The notes: generated by a model from the letters alone, not told the origin. A DNA stretch of 64,000 nucleotides from an uncultured Kiloniellales bacterium (GCA_947258885.1 CAMYKD010000002.1:1-64000); one strand, 5' to 3'; positions 36,879 through 47,559 are shown, counted from the stretch's first letter. Program-made: numbers and translations.

Positions 36879-37871
36879 ATGAACAACCGAGCAGTCGACG
36901 CGGTCGGCATCGGCAACGCGATCGTCGATGTCCTGAGCCACGCCGAGACGTCCCTCCTCGAGCGCGAGGGCTTGTCCAAGGGTACCATGACCCTGATCGA
37001 CGGGCCCCGCGCCGAAGCGCTTTACGCGGATATGGGGCCGGGGGTCGAGGTCTCCGGCGGATCGGCGGCCAACTCGATGGCCGGCCTCGCCGCGCTGGGC
37101 GGACAGGCGGCCTTCATCGGCAAAGTGCGCGACGACCAGCTGGGCGGCATCTTCCGCCACGACATACGCGCCGCCGGCGTGATCTTCGACACCCCGTCGG
37201 CGACCGAGGGCGCGCCCACGGCGCGCTGCTTCATCTTCGTCACGCCGGACGCACAACGCACCATGGGCACCTTCCTCGGCGCTTCGGTGGACCTCGGGCC
37301 GGAGGACGTCGACGAGGAGCTGATCGCCGGCGCCAAGGTGACCTATCTGGAGGGCTATCTATGGGACAGGCCGCGCGCCAAGGAGGCCTTCGTCAAGGCG
37401 GCCGAAGTCGCCCATCGCGCCGGCCGCAAGGTGGCGCTGACACTGTCCGACCCCTTCTGCGTCGAGCGCCACCGGGTCGAGTTCCGCGATCTCGTCGACG
37501 GCCACGTCGATCTCGTGTTCGCCAACGAGCATGAGGTCTGCTCGCTCTACGAGGTGACGGCCTTCGACGACGCGCTGCAGGCCGTCCGCGGGAGTTGCGA
37601 GGTGGCGGCGCTGACCCGGAGCGAGAAGGGTGCCGTCGTGCTGCGCGACGGCGAGGTGCACGTGGTCGACGCCGAACCGGCCGAAAAGGTCATCGATACG
37701 ACGGGCGCGGGCGACCTCTTCGCCGGGGGTTTTCTCTACGGCTATACCCAGGGCAGGGGCCTCTATGACTGCGCGCGCATCGGCGCGATCGCGGCGGCCG
37801 AGGTCATTTCCCACTTCGGTGCCCGGCCCGAGGCCTCGCTGGCCGACCTGGTCGCCGGGCAGTCGGCGTGA
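36879..37871 (+). CDS. PfkB-family kinase, adenosine kinase-like
   Basis: Ribokinase-superfamily sugar kinase of 330 residues. The N-terminal [30 protein letters not shown] and the C-terminal [19 protein letters not shown] (catalytic Asp in the GAGD anion hole) are the two PfkB signatures. In alphaproteobacteria this subgroup is often labelled adenosine kinase, but nucleoside preference cannot be proven from sequence. The open frame extends far upstream into noncoding DNA; ATG 36879 is the natural start. The stop overlaps the GTG of typA (GTGA). Confidence 0.92.
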   Translation: MNNRAVDAVGIGNAIVDVLSHAETSLLEREGLSKGTMTLIDGPRAEALYADMGPGVEVSGGSAANSMAGLAALGGQAAFIGKVRDDQLGGIFRHDIRAAGVIFDTPSATEGAPTARCFIFVTPDAQRTMGTFLGASVDLGPEDVDEELIAGAKVTYLEGYLWDRPRAKEAFVKAAEVAHRAGRKVALTLSDPFCVERHRVEFRDLVDGHVDLVFANEHEVCSLYEVTAFDDALQAVRGSCEVAALTRSEKGAVVLRDGEVHVVDAEPAEKVIDTTGAGDLFAGGFLYGYTQGRGLYDCARIGAIAAAEVISHFGARPEASLADLVAGQSA

Positions 37872-39715
37872 GCGCGCGGATGACCGACCGGGAGCGCCTG
37901 CGCAACCTGGCGATTATCGCCCATGTCGACCACGGCAAGACCACCCTGGTCGACCAGCTACTGCGCCAGTCGGGCGCCTTCCGCGAGAATCAGCAGGTCG
38001 CCGAGCGGGCGCTCGATTCCAACGAGCTGGAACGCGAGCGCGGCATCACGATCCTGGCCAAGTGCACTTCGGTGGACTGGCAGGGCCAGCGCATCAATGT
38101 CGTCGACACGCCCGGCCACGCGGATTTCGGCGGCGAGGTGGAGCGCATTCTCTCCATGGTCGACGGCGTGCTTCTCCTGGTCGATGCGGCCGAGGGCCCC
38201 ATGCCGCAGACCAAGTTCGTCACCATGAAGGCGCTGGCCCGGGGCCTCAAGCCCATCGTCGTCGTCAACAAGGCCGACCGTTCGGATGCCCGGGCCCACG
38301 AGGTGCAGAACGAGGTCTTCGACCTCTTCGCCGCGCTGGACGCGAACGACGAGCAGCTCGACTTTCCCTGTCTTTTCGCTTCTGCCAAGCAAGGCTGGGC
38401 GGCGCCCCCGGAGAGCGCCCCCGGAGGCACCCTGGCGCCGCTGTTCGACCTGATCGTCGAGCACGTGCCGCCGCCAGAGGGCGATTCGGAGGCGCCCTTC
38501 GCCATGCTGGCCACGACGCTGGAGGCCGATCCCTACCTGGGGCGGGTCCTCACGGGGCGGATCCATTCCGGCGTGGCCCGGGTCAACATGCCGGTCAAGG
38601 CGCTGGGCCGCGAGGGGGGCCTGGTCGAGCAGGGCCGGCTGACCAAGCTGTTGGCCTACCGCGGGTTGGTCCGCGTGCCGGTCGAGGAGGCCCGCGCCGG
38701 CGACATCGTGGCCGTTGCCGGCCTCGCCAACACGACGGTGGCCGACACGCTCTGCGCGCCGGAGGTGGCCACGCCGATCGTCGCCCAGCCGATCGACCCG
38801 CCCACCCTGGCCATGACCTTCTCGGTCAACGACTCGCCGCTGGCCGGGCGCGACGGCGGCAAGGTCACCAGCCGCGTAATCCGCGACCGGCTGTTGCGCG
38901 AGGCCGAGGGCAACGTGGCGATCCGGGTGACAGAAAGCGCCCAGAAGGACGCTTTCGAGGTTGCCGGTCGCGGCGAGCTGCAGCTCGGGGTCCTGATCGA
39001 GACCATGCGCCGCGAGGGCTACGAGCTGTCGATCAGCCGGCCGCGCGTGATATTTCGGACCGATTCCAAGAACGGCCAACGGCTCGAACCGATCGAGGAG
39101 CTGCTGGTCGACGTGGACGAGGCCTATTCCGGCGTGGTGGTCGAGAAGCTGAGCGCCCGGCGCGCCGAGATGACCGACCTCCGGCCCTCGGGCGGCGGCA
39201 AGGTGCGCGTTACCTTCCTGGCGCCGTCGCGCGGGCTGATCGGCTACCACGGCGAGTTCCTGACCGATACCCGCGGCACCGGCGTGATAAGCCGGCTGTT
39301 CCACGGCTACGCGCCGTACAAGGGCCCGATCCGGGGCCGTCGCAACGGCGTCCTGATCTCCAACGCCGGCGGTGCGGCGGTGGCCTATGCGCTGTGGAAC
39401 CTGGAGGATCGCGGGCCGCTCTTTATCGAGCCCGGCACGGCGGTCTACCCGGGCATGATCATCGGCGAGCACAGCCGCGGCACGGACCTGGAGGTCAACC
39501 CGCTGAAATCCAAGCAGCTGACCAACATCCGCGCCGCCGGCCGGGACGAGGCGGTGCGGCTGACCGCGCCGCGGGTCATGACCCTGGAGCAGGCCGTCGC
39601 CTACATCCAGGACGACGAGCTGGTCGAGGTGACGCCGAACGCCGTGCGCCTCAGGAAATGCGAGCTCGACCCGCACGCGCGCAAGCGGCAGAGCAGGCTC
39701 AAGGATGCCGGCTGA
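37868..39715 (+). CDS. typA: GTPase TypA/BipA
   Basis: Translational GTPase of 615 residues of the LepA/EF-G family that helps ribosome assembly and stress adaptation. G motifs are AHVDHGKTT (G1), ERERGITI (G2), [11 protein letters not shown] (G3) and NKADRSDAR (G4); the C-terminal BipA-specific domain has [18 protein letters not shown] and [21 protein letters not shown]. The GTG start overlaps the upstream kinase stop; ATG 37880 is an alternative four residues later. It overlaps the transporter start by 11 bases. Confidence 0.97.
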   Translation: MSARMTDRERLRNLAIIAHVDHGKTTLVDQLLRQSGAFRENQQVAERALDSNELERERGITILAKCTSVDWQGQRINVVDTPGHADFGGEVERILSMVDGVLLLVDAAEGPMPQTKFVTMKALARGLKPIVVVNKADRSDARAHEVQNEVFDLFAALDANDEQLDFPCLFASAKQGWAAPPESAPGGTLAPLFDLIVEHVPPPEGDSEAPFAMLATTLEADPYLGRVLTGRIHSGVARVNMPVKALGREGGLVEQGRLTKLLAYRGLVRVPVEEARAGDIVAVAGLANTTVADTLCAPEVATPIVAQPIDPPTLAMTFSVNDSPLAGRDGGKVTSRVIRDRLLREAEGNVAIRVTESAQKDAFEVAGRGELQLGVLIETMRREGYELSISRPRVIFRTDSKNGQRLEPIEELLVDVDEAYSGVVVEKLSARRAEMTDLRPSGGGKVRVTFLAPSRGLIGYHGEFLTDTRGTGVISRLFHGYAPYKGPIRGRRNGVLISNAGGAAVAYALWNLEDRGPLFIEPGTAVYPGMIIGEHSRGTDLEVNPLKSKQLTNIRAAGRDEAVRLTAPRVMTLEQAVAYIQDDELVEVTPNAVRLRKCELDPHARKRQSRLKDAG

Positions 39716-41171
39716 CGGTGCGACGCGAAGCTGGCGCGAGGCCTTCGCGGTCTATCTCCACCGGCGCGTCGTGGTCATGCTGTTCCTCGGCTTCTCGGCC
39801 GGGCTGCCCTTCCTGCTGGTGTTCTCCACGCTCTCAGCTTGGTTGACGGAAGCCCATGTCACGCGCACGGCGATCGGCTTCTTCAGCTGGGTCGGCATTA
39901 CCTATTCGATCAAGGTTTTTTGGGCGCCGGTCGTCGACCGATTGCCCCTGCCGCTGCTCACCCGCCTGCTCGGACGACGGCGCGGCTGGATGCTGCCGGC
40001 GCAGTGCGGCATCGCCCTGGGTTTGCTTGCCATCGCGGCCATCAATCCCATGGCGGCCTTTGGGCCACCTCTTTTGTCCGCCTTCGATGCGGGAGTCCTG
40101 CCCGTGGATGGCGGCCTGACCGACATTGGGATCGTTCCGGCGCCCCGCTCGACGGTGATTCTGGTCGCACTTGCAGCCCTGTTGGTCGCCTTTTCCTCCG
40201 CCACCCAGGACATCACGATCGACGCGTACCGGATCGAGGCGGTGGAAAGGGACCTGCAGGGTGCCATGGCCGCAACCTATCAAGCCGGGTATCGCATTGC
40301 GTTGCTCGTTGCCGGGGCGGGTGCGCTCTATATGGCGGAGTTCGTCTCCTGGCCGGCCGCCTACATGCTCATGGCGGCCTGCACGCTGGTTGGCATTTTC
40401 ACAGTCCTTTTAATTCAGGAACCCGTGGTGTCGAGGGACGCGGAGACGCTCGAGCGCGAGGCCCTCCTGGTCTCGGCAATTGAGAATCATGGACCGGTTC
40501 TGCGCCGGTGGCATCGACTGACCGCGTGGTTCTCCAGTGCCGTAGTGGGCCCAATCGTGGATTTCTTTGTGCGCAATGGCAGGGTGGCGCTGATTATTCT
40601 GGCCCTGATCGCGCTCTACCGGGTGAGCGACATCACCATGGGCGTGATGGCCAACCCCTTTTACCTCGATCTGGGCTTCACCAAGAGTGAGATCGCCAGC
40701 GTCAGCAAGGTCTTCGGTGTGATCATGACAATGATTGGCGCCTTTTTGGGCGGCCTGCTAGTCGCGCGCTACGGCATGATGCGACCACTCCTGTTCGGCG
40801 CGGTGATCATGCTCCTGACAAACTTGGTCTTCGCCTATCTTGCCGCGAGCGGCAAAGACATCCGCTTGTTGTTCATTACGATCAGCGGCGACAACCTGGC
40901 GGCCGGCATTGCCGGTTCGGCCTTCATCGCCTACATGTCGAGCCTGACCAACACGGCTTATACGGCAACCCAGTACGCCCTTTTCAGCTCGCTGTTCACT
41001 TTGCCTGGAAAGTTCCTGGGCGGCTTTTCGGGTGTTATCGTGGATGCCCACGGCTACGTGTATTTCTTCATCTACGCTGGCGCGCTCGGCATTCCCGCCA
41101 TTCTGCTTGTGATGTACATCATGGCACGCGAGCCCAAGCCGCGGCTTGGTGAGGCGGCGGCGGAGCGGTAG
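39705..41171 (+). CDS. AmpG-family MFS transporter (muropeptide-permease-like)
   Basis: A 488-residue polytopic protein with about twelve hydrophobic helices, the MFS loop arrangement, and AmpG-like features: [20 protein letters not shown] in the first helix, [41 protein letters not shown] and [24 protein letters not shown]. AmpG imports anhydromuropeptides for wall recycling. It starts 11 bases inside typA, so it is co-transcribed with it. Confidence 0.88.
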   Translation: MPADGATRSWREAFAVYLHRRVVVMLFLGFSAGLPFLLVFSTLSAWLTEAHVTRTAIGFFSWVGITYSIKVFWAPVVDRLPLPLLTRLLGRRRGWMLPAQCGIALGLLAIAAINPMAAFGPPLLSAFDAGVLPVDGGLTDIGIVPAPRSTVILVALAALLVAFSSATQDITIDAYRIEAVERDLQGAMAATYQAGYRIALLVAGAGALYMAEFVSWPAAYMLMAACTLVGIFTVLLIQEPVVSRDAETLEREALLVSAIENHGPVLRRWHRLTAWFSSAVVGPIVDFFVRNGRVALIILALIALYRVSDITMGVMANPFYLDLGFTKSEIASVSKVFGVIMTMIGAFLGGLLVARYGMMRPLLFGAVIMLLTNLVFAYLAASGKDIRLLFITISGDNLAAGIAGSAFIAYMSSLTNTAYTATQYALFSSLFTLPGKFLGGFSGVIVDAHGYVYFFIYAGALGIPAILLVMYIMAREPKPRLGEAAAER

Positions 41172-41199
41172 ACTCCCCAGCGGAAAGGAAGGGGTGCGC

Positions 41200-41712
41200 A
41201 TGGGTGACGAGCGGATAGAGATCTTCTCAGGCGACATCACCACGCTCGAGATGGACGCCATCGTGAACGCTGCCAACGAGCAGCTTACCCCCGGCGGCGG
41301 CGTATGCGGCGCGATCCATCGGGCGGCCGGACCCGGGCTGGCGGAGGAGTGCGCGAAGGTCGGCGGTTGTCCCGCGGGCGAGGCGCGGATCACCGGCGGC
41401 TACCGCCTGCCGGCGAAGCACGTGATCCACACCGTCGGACCGGTCTGGCACGGCGGCGGACAGGGCGAGGACGCGCTGCTCGCGGCCTGCTACCGCAACA
41501 GCCTCGATCTGGCGCGCAGCAACGGCCTGACCTCGATCGCGTTTCCGGCGATCTCGACCGGCATCTTCGGCTATCCGCTGGACCGCGCGACCGGGATCGC
41601 GGTCGAGACGGTGCGCGCCTGGCTGGCCGACAACGAAGGCTTCGACGGGGTCGTCTTTGCGGTCTTAGGCGAGGCTGCGCAGCAGGCCTACCGGGCCGCG
41701 CTCGCGCGCTAG
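41200..41712 (+). CDS. Macro-domain protein (O-acetyl-ADP-ribose deacetylase-like)
   Basis: A 170-residue single macro domain. [26 protein letters not shown] is the ADP-ribose loop and catalytic-Asn region, [13 protein letters not shown] the glycine-rich loop, and [15 protein letters not shown] the phosphate loop. This is the YmdB/MacroD type, which hydrolyses O-acetyl-ADP-ribose or mono-ADP-ribosyl-Asp/Glu. ATG 41200 is behind GGAAAGGAAGGGG; the frame opens at 41146. Only 12 bases separate it from the acyl-CoA synthetase/acetyltransferase gene. Confidence 0.93.
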   Translation: MGDERIEIFSGDITTLEMDAIVNAANEQLTPGGGVCGAIHRAAGPGLAEECAKVGGCPAGEARITGGYRLPAKHVIHTVGPVWHGGGQGEDALLAACYRNSLDLARSNGLTSIAFPAISTGIFGYPLDRATGIAVETVRAWLADNEGFDGVVFAVLGEAAQQAYRAALAR

Positions 41713-41724
41713 GATCTCAGGGTC

Positions 41725-44430
41725 ATGACGGTCCGCAATCTCAACCGGCTGTTCCGGCCGGAATCCATTGTCCTCATCGGGGCGAGCCGGAGGGAAGGCT
41801 CGGTCGGCGCGCTGGTCGCGCGCAACCTGCTGCACGGGGGGTTCGACGGCCCGATCATGCCGCTGCACCCGCGGCACGATGCGATCGAGGGCGTGCTGGC
41901 CTATCGCCGGGTCGAGGATCTGCCGGTCACGCCGGACCTGGCGGTGATCGCCACGCCGGCCGACAGCGTGCCGGGCCTGATCGCGGAACTGGGCGCACGC
42001 GGCACCAAGGGGGCGGTGGTGATCAGCGCCGGCTTCGGCGAGGGCGGAGACGACGCGGGCGAGCGCCGTCTGGCGGAGATGCGCGAGGAGGGCCGGCGCC
42101 ACAACCTCAGAATCATCGGACCGAATTGCCTCGGCATCATGGTGCCCGGGGTCGGCGTCAATGCCGGGTTCAGCCACATTGCACCGCTCGAGGGCGATCT
42201 CGCCTTCGTGACGCAGTCGGGCGCACTCGTCACCGCCATGCTTGACTGGGCCACGCCGCGCGGCATCGGCTTCTCCCATGTGGTCTCGCTCGGCGACATG
42301 TCCGACGTCGACTTCGGCGACATGCTCGACTACCTGGCGGTCGATCCGGGCACGCGCGCGGTATTGCTGTATATCGAAGCGATCACCGAGGCCCGCCATT
42401 TCATGTCGGCGGCGCGGGCCGCCGCGCGCGCCAAGCCGGTGATCGTGATCAAGGGCGGCCGGCACAGCGAGAGCGCCCGGGCGGCGGCCTCGCACACCGG
42501 CGCGCTGGCCGGGTCCGATGCGGTCTACGACGCCGCCTTCGCGCGGGCGGGCATGCTCCGGGTCTACAGCCTCGAGGAGCTGTTCGACGCCGCCGAGACC
42601 CTGGCCACCAGAACGCGCATCGCCGCTCGGCCGGACCGCGAGCATCGCCTGGCGATCCTGACCAATGGCGGCGGGCTGGGCGTGCTGGCGACGGACGCGC
42701 TGGTCGACGAGGGCGGCCGGCTGGCGCAGCTGGCGCCCGAGACCCTTGCCGCGCTCGATCAGTCCTTGCCGGCCAGTTGGAGCCGCGGCAACCCGGTCGA
42801 CATCATCGGCGACGCGCCGGGCGAGCGCTATGCGGCGGCGCTCGAGGCGCTGCTCGCAGACCCCAATAGCGATGCCGTCCTGGTCCTGAACTGCCCGACG
42901 GCCGTCGCCTCCGCGAGCGATGCGGCGCGGGCCGTGGTCGAGGTCCTGGAAAAGCACGGCGGCCCGCGCCGACCGGCGTTCACCGCCTGGCTGGGCGATT
43001 CGGCGGTGCGCGAGGCGCGTCAGATCTTCGCCAGGCACCGGATTCCGACCTTCGACATGCCCGAGCAGGCAGTGCGCGCGGTGATGCATCTGGTGCGCTA
43101 CCGGCGGAACCAGGACCTCCTGCTCGAGACCCCGCCCTCGGTTCCCGGCCACTTCGCGCCGGATACGGGAACCGCGCGCCGGATCATCGAGGCCGTGCTG
43201 GCCGAGGGGCGGGCTTGGCTGAGCGAACCGGAGGCCAACGACGTGCTCACAGCCTACGGCATACCGGTCGTCGAAACGCGGCCGGCGGCTGATCCCGAGG
43301 AAGCCGCGGCCATCGCGGCCGAGATGGGCTTTCCGACCGTCCTCAAGATCCTGTCTCCGGACATCAGGCACAAGAGCGATGTCGGCGGTGTCGTCCTCGA
43401 CCTCGAGAGCCCGGAAGACGTGCGGCATGCGGCGGCGGCCATGCTGGCGCGGCTCGAGCGGGCTATTCCCGGGGCGCGGATCGAGGGCTTCGTGGTCGAG
43501 CAACAGCACCGCCGCCCGGACGGCCACGAATTGATCTTGGGCATGGTGGACGACCGGCAGTTCGGCCCGGTGATCCTGTTCGGTGAGGGCGGTACCGCGG
43601 TCGAGGTCATCCAGGACAAGGCGCTCGCCCTGCCGCCGCTCAACATGAACCTGGCGCGGGCGCTCATGGCGGGGACGCGGGTCCATCGCCTGCTCCAGGG
43701 CTACCGCGACCGGCCGCCGGCGGCGCTCGAGGCGATCGCGGTGGCGCTCATCAACCTGGCGCAACTGGCCACGGACATCGCCGAGATCGCCGAAGTCGAC
43801 ATCAACCCGCTGCTGGCCGATGCCGAGGGCGTGATGGCGCTCGACGCCCGCATCAAGGTCGCGCCCGCGGATCGGCCGGGGCCCGCGCGCCTGGCCATCC
43901 GCCCCTATCCCCGGGAGCTGGAAGAAACGGTCAAGCTGCCCGACGGACAGGAGGTGATCATCCGGCCGATCCGGCCGGAGGACGCACCGGCCCTGCAAAG
44001 CGCCTTCAAGAAGCTGACGCCGCGCGACGTGCGCTTCCGCTTCTTCGCGCCGATGTCGGATTTGAGTCAGGCCATGGCCGCCCGCCTAACCCAGATCGAC
44101 TACGACCGGGAGATGGCGCTGATGGCGCTCAATCCCCATCCGGGCGAGGAGACAGATGGCTGGGGCGTCGTGCGCATCGCGGCCGACGCCGACAACACCC
44201 AAGCGGAGTTCGCGGTCATCGTGCGCTCGGACATGCAGGGGCACGGCATCGGGCGGCTGCTCATGGACCGGATCTTGGCCTATGCCAAGTCACGCGGCAT
44301 CGCCGAGATCTGGGGCAACGTGCTCTCGGAGAACGACGCCATGCTCGCGCTTGGCCGTGAGCTCGGCTTCAATGCGGCGCAGCTGCCCGACGAGCCCGGG
44401 GTTGCGCGCATCACGAAACGGATCACGTAA
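41725..44430 (+). CDS. ADP-forming acyl-CoA synthetase fused to a Pat-type GNAT acetyltransferase
   Basis: A 901-residue fusion. Residues about 8-460 are the CoA-binding and ligase-like domains of NDP-forming acyl-CoA synthetases (VLIGASRREGSVG; SHTGALAGSDAVYDAAFARAG with the phosphohistidine region near residue 256). Residues about 480-700 form an ATP-grasp domain (GFPTVLKILSPDIRHKSDVGGVVLDL). From about 735 a GNAT domain follows (EVIIRPIRPEDAPALQSAF; VRSDMQGHGIGRLLMDRILAYAKSRG). This is the architecture of Pat/PatZ protein lysine acetyltransferases that inactivate acetyl-CoA synthetase. Catalytic activity of the synthetase part is not certain in such fusions. Confidence 0.92.
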   Translation: MTVRNLNRLFRPESIVLIGASRREGSVGALVARNLLHGGFDGPIMPLHPRHDAIEGVLAYRRVEDLPVTPDLAVIATPADSVPGLIAELGARGTKGAVVISAGFGEGGDDAGERRLAEMREEGRRHNLRIIGPNCLGIMVPGVGVNAGFSHIAPLEGDLAFVTQSGALVTAMLDWATPRGIGFSHVVSLGDMSDVDFGDMLDYLAVDPGTRAVLLYIEAITEARHFMSAARAAARAKPVIVIKGGRHSESARAAASHTGALAGSDAVYDAAFARAGMLRVYSLEELFDAAETLATRTRIAARPDREHRLAILTNGGGLGVLATDALVDEGGRLAQLAPETLAALDQSLPASWSRGNPVDIIGDAPGERYAAALEALLADPNSDAVLVLNCPTAVASASDAARAVVEVLEKHGGPRRPAFTAWLGDSAVREARQIFARHRIPTFDMPEQAVRAVMHLVRYRRNQDLLLETPPSVPGHFAPDTGTARRIIEAVLAEGRAWLSEPEANDVLTAYGIPVVETRPAADPEEAAAIAAEMGFPTVLKILSPDIRHKSDVGGVVLDLESPEDVRHAAAAMLARLERAIPGARIEGFVVEQQHRRPDGHELILGMVDDRQFGPVILFGEGGTAVEVIQDKALALPPLNMNLARALMAGTRVHRLLQGYRDRPPAALEAIAVALINLAQLATDIAEIAEVDINPLLADAEGVMALDARIKVAPADRPGPARLAIRPYPRELEETVKLPDGQEVIIRPIRPEDAPALQSAFKKLTPRDVRFRFFAPMSDLSQAMAARLTQIDYDREMALMALNPHPGEETDGWGVVRIAADADNTQAEFAVIVRSDMQGHGIGRLLMDRILAYAKSRGIAEIWGNVLSENDAMLALGRELGFNAAQLPDEPGVARITKRIT

Positions 44431-44521
44431 TGCGCAGCTATTGAGGGCCTATACGCAATTCGCAGTGGCATATACGGGCCGAAGTCAAGTATGACAAAGC
44501 CGGAAAAGGTGAAATCAGGGG

Positions 44522-44551
44522 CCAATTTGCACTTCTGACGAAGCAAATTGG
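44522..44551. promoter_or_regulatory. Perfect 9-bp inverted repeat before the PiT gene
   Basis: CCAATTTGC (44522-44530), 12-base spacer, GCAAATTGG (44543-44551), followed by CCAATTGG (44554-44561, itself a palindrome) that runs into the GGGGAG Shine-Dalgarno sequence. It could be an operator or a hairpin controlling ribosome access. There is no T tract, so an intrinsic terminator is unlikely. Confidence 0.55.
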
Positions 44552-44571
44552 TGCCAATTGGGGAGCAAACC

Positions 44572-46071
44572 TTGACTGAAGTACCTGCCGTCAAAAAGAC
44601 CCTCGACAAGGATCTCAAGAAAGTCATCCGGCTCGAGCAGGCGACCCACGCGACCGGCCGCCAGATTACGGCGCTGGGGCTGGCGCTGCTGTTCCTGGCC
44701 TTGGTCGGGGCCCTGGGCGTTCACCAGGCCGCCCTGCTGGATCAAGGCGTTTTCATCATCGTCGCCGCCATGATCGGTGGCTACATGGCGCTCAACATCG
44801 GCGCCAACGACGTGGCGAACAACGTCGGCCCCGCGGTCGGCGCGCGGGCGCTGACCTTGCTGGGCGCCTTGGTAATCGCCGCGGTGTTCGAGGCCGCCGG
44901 GGCGATCATCGCCGGCGGCGAGGTCGTCTCCACGATCAAGAAGGGCATCATCGACCCGGGACTGGTGGCCGACACCCAGGTGTTCATCTGGGCGATGATG
45001 TCGGCCCTTCTGGCCGCGGCGCTGTGGATCAACCTCGCTACCTACCTCAACGCCCCGGTCTCTACGACCCATGCGATCGTGGGTGGGGTGATGGGCGCGG
45101 GCATTGCCGCGGTCGGGTTCGCCGTCGTGAACTGGGGCACCATGGCCAAGATCGCCGCCAGCTGGGTGATCTCGCCGGTGATGGGCGGGGTGATCGCAGC
45201 CATTTTCCTCGGGTTCATCAAGATCATGATCGTCTACCAGGACGACAAGATCACGGCAGCCAAGCGCTGGGTGCCGGTGCTCGTCGCGCTCATGGCGGGG
45301 GTGTTCTCCTCCTATCTCGTCATGAAGGGCCTGAAGAAGGTCTGGAAGGCCGAGGCCTGGATGATCGTGGCGATCGGCGTGGCGGTCTGTGCCGGGACCT
45401 ACGCCGTGCTCAAGCCCTTGATCGCACGCCGGGCCGCGGGCATGGAGAACCGCAACAAGTCGGTGCGCACGCTCTTCGTTATACCTTTGATCTGTTCGGC
45501 CGCGCTCTTGTCCTTCGCCCATGGCTCGAACGACGTCGCCAACGCGATCGGGCCCTTGGCGGCGATCGTCAGCAGCGTCGAGACGGGCGACATAGGGGGC
45601 AAGGTGGGCATTCCCCTTTGGGTCATGCTGATCGGCGCGGCGGGAATCGCCCTCGGTCTGTTCCTGTTCGGGCCGAAGCTGATCCGCACGGTGGGTCAAG
45701 AGATCACCAGGATGAACCCGATGCGCGCCTACTGCGTGGCACTCTCGGCGGCCATCACGGTGATCATCGCCTCGGCGCTCGGCCTGCCGGTCAGTTCCAC
45801 GCACATCGCGGTGGGCGGCGTCTTCGGCGTCGGCTTCTTCCGCGAGTACTACACCGCCCGGCGGTCCCGCCCCGGTCCGAAGTGGAAGACCGAGGCCCAG
45901 CGCTTGGCCAAAGTGAGCGCCGGCAATGTCGGCAACAACAACAAACGGCGCAAGCTGGTGCGCCGCGCCCACCTGCTCACCATCGTCGCGGCCTGGGTCA
46001 TCACGGTGCCGGCGACGGCGGTGATCGCGGCCGGCCTGTTCTTCCTCCTGCGGGCCTTCCTGGCGGCCTGA
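44572..46071 (+). CDS. Inorganic phosphate transporter, PiT family
   Basis: A 499-residue membrane protein with about ten hydrophobic helices. The two PiT signatures are visible: GANDVANNVGPAVG in the N-terminal half and HGSNDVANAIGPLAA in the C-terminal half, with PVSTTHAIVGG and PVSSTHIAVGG following each. It is a low-affinity, proton- or cation-coupled phosphate carrier. I chose TTG 44572, which lies six bases after GGGGAG; a GTG at 44551 lacks this. It converges with phoB (12 bases apart), so low- and high-affinity phosphate uptake genes face each other. Confidence 0.94.
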   Translation: MTEVPAVKKTLDKDLKKVIRLEQATHATGRQITALGLALLFLALVGALGVHQAALLDQGVFIIVAAMIGGYMALNIGANDVANNVGPAVGARALTLLGALVIAAVFEAAGAIIAGGEVVSTIKKGIIDPGLVADTQVFIWAMMSALLAAALWINLATYLNAPVSTTHAIVGGVMGAGIAAVGFAVVNWGTMAKIAASWVISPVMGGVIAAIFLGFIKIMIVYQDDKITAAKRWVPVLVALMAGVFSSYLVMKGLKKVWKAEAWMIVAIGVAVCAGTYAVLKPLIARRAAGMENRNKSVRTLFVIPLICSAALLSFAHGSNDVANAIGPLAAIVSSVETGDIGGKVGIPLWVMLIGAAGIALGLFLFGPKLIRTVGQEITRMNPMRAYCVALSAAITVIIASALGLPVSSTHIAVGGVFGVGFFREYYTARRSRPGPKWKTEAQRLAKVSAGNVGNNNKRRKLVRRAHLLTIVAAWVITVPATAVIAAGLFFLLRAFLAA

Positions 46072-46082
46072 CCCGCGCGGCC

Positions 46083-46775
46083 TCAGGCCTGCGGCCGGTC
46101 AAGCGCGTAGCCGGCCGAGCGGACCGTGCGGATCAGGTCCGATTCCGTGCCGTTGTTGATCGCCCGGCGCAGACGCCGGATATGGACGTCGACCGTGCGC
46201 AACTCGACGTAGATGTCACGGCCCCAGACAGCATCCAGCAGCTGCTCGCGGCTGAACACGCGTTTCGGGTGCTGCAGAAAATGCCGCAGCAGCTTGAATT
46301 CCGTGGGTCCCAGATGCACCGGGCGCTCGCCGCGCTGCACGCGGTGCGCGGTGAGGTCCATGACCAGATCATCGAAGGCCAGGGTCTCCGCGTCCAGGCC
46401 CGGCCGCGCGCGGCGCAGCACCGCGCGCACGCGGGCGATCAGCTCGGCGGGTGAGAAGGGTTTTGTGACGTAGTCGTCCGCGCCGCACTCCAGGCCGCGG
46501 ATCCTGTCGCCTTCCTCGCCGCGCGCCGTCAGCATGATGATCGGCACCTCGGCGGTCTCGGGTCGGCGACGCAGCTGCCGGCAGACCTCGATACCCGACA
46601 GCATCGGCAGCATCCAGTCGAGCAGGATGAGATCGGGCGTTTCCTCCTTGACCAGGACCAGCGCCTCCTCGCCGTTGCCGGCCTCGGCGACCCGGAAGCC
46701 CTCGCTTTCCAGGTTGTAGCGTAGCAGGGTGACGAGGTCAGCCTCGTCCTCGACAATCAGGATCAGGGGAGTCAT
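46083..46775 (-). CDS. phoB: Phosphate regulon response regulator PhoB
   Basis: OmpR-family regulator of 230 residues. The receiver domain has the acidic pair in VEDEAD (Glu9-Asp10), phosphorylation Asp53 in LLDWMLP and Lys105 in TKPFSP. The C-terminal winged helix (GPTEFKLLRHFLQHPKRVFSREQLLDAVWG, VDVHIRRLRRAIN) binds PHO boxes. Its start overlaps the end of phoU by four bases, so it is the last gene of phoR-pstSCAB-phoU-phoB. Confidence 0.97.
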   Translation of the reverse strand: MTPLILIVEDEADLVTLLRYNLESEGFRVAEAGNGEEALVLVKEETPDLILLDWMLPMLSGIEVCRQLRRRPETAEVPIIMLTARGEEGDRIRGLECGADDYVTKPFSPAELIARVRAVLRRARPGLDAETLAFDDLVMDLTAHRVQRGERPVHLGPTEFKLLRHFLQHPKRVFSREQLLDAVWGRDIYVELRTVDVHIRRLRRAINNGTESDLIRTVRSAGYALDRPQA

Positions 46776-47530
46776 TCGGCGTCGTCTCCCTCTCCGCCCC
46801 CGGCCTCTGCGTCGTCTGGCGGCGTGACCAGATGGAAGCTAGAGGTGTCGCCCTTGGGGCGACCGCCTTCGATCTGCCGACCGGTCACCCGGAAATGGAT
46901 GAGCTCGGCGACGTTGGTCGCATGGTCGCCCATGCGCTCGATGTTCTTGGCGATGAACAGGAGGTGGGTCGCCGGCGTGATGTTGCGCGGATCCTCCATC
47001 ATATAGGTGAGCAGCTCGCGGAACAGGCTGGTATACATCTCGTCGACTTCCTCGTCGCGGCGCCAGACGGCGACTGCCTTCTCCGCGTCGCTGTCCACGT
47101 AGGCATCCAGCGTGTCCTTGATGATCGCCTGCACCTGCCGGGCCATGCGCGGCACGGCGTGGGTCGGACGGATCGGCGGCACCTGGCTGAGGACCGTGGC
47201 GCGCTTGGCGATGTTCTTGGCATAGTCGCCGATGCGCTCCAGGTCGCTTGCGATCCTGAGCGCGGAGATCACCGCACGCAGATCGTCGGCCATCGGCTGG
47301 CGCAGCGCCAGCAGGCGCATGGCGGACTCATCGATGTTCTGTTCCATCTCGTCGATTTCCACGTCCTTGGCGACGACCTGCCGGGCCAGATCGCTGTCGC
47401 GCTTGATCAGCGCCTCGACCGCGCTGGCAAGCTGGGCCTCGGCGAGGCCGCCCATGCGCACGATGACCTCGCGCAGGTGCTGCAGCTCGTCGTCGAAAGA
47501 CTTGACGATGTGTTCGTTCGCCGTGGACAT
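46772..47530 (-). CDS. phoU: Phosphate signalling complex protein PhoU
   Basis: A 252-residue two-repeat helical protein that damps PhoR signalling through the Pst transporter. Both PhoU repeats are visible: DDELQHLREVIVRMGGLAEAQ with RIASDLERIGDYAKNIAKRA, and DEEVDEMYTSLFRELL with LLFIAKNIERMGDHATNVAE; the E/DxxxD metal-binding positions are kept. The C-terminal 30 residues are a disordered acidic extension. I chose ATG 47530, which follows AGGAGGAA. Confidence 0.97.
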   Translation of the reverse strand: MSTANEHIVKSFDDELQHLREVIVRMGGLAEAQLASAVEALIKRDSDLARQVVAKDVEIDEMEQNIDESAMRLLALRQPMADDLRAVISALRIASDLERIGDYAKNIAKRATVLSQVPPIRPTHAVPRMARQVQAIIKDTLDAYVDSDAEKAVAVWRRDEEVDEMYTSLFRELLTYMMEDPRNITPATHLLFIAKNIERMGDHATNVAELIHFRVTGRQIEGGRPKGDTSSFHLVTPPDDAEAGGGEGDDAE

Positions 47531-47559
47531 CGTTGGGTTCCTCCTTGGCGCGCGCCGGC

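Noticed and set aside
41665-43998. 777-codon minus-strand frame opposite the acyl-CoA synthetase fusion
   Set aside because: Low-complexity shadow sequence; the plus strand encodes a well-defined protein.
44431-44571. PHO box before the PiT gene
   Set aside because: One TGACA-like element is present but not two 7-mers at the right spacing.
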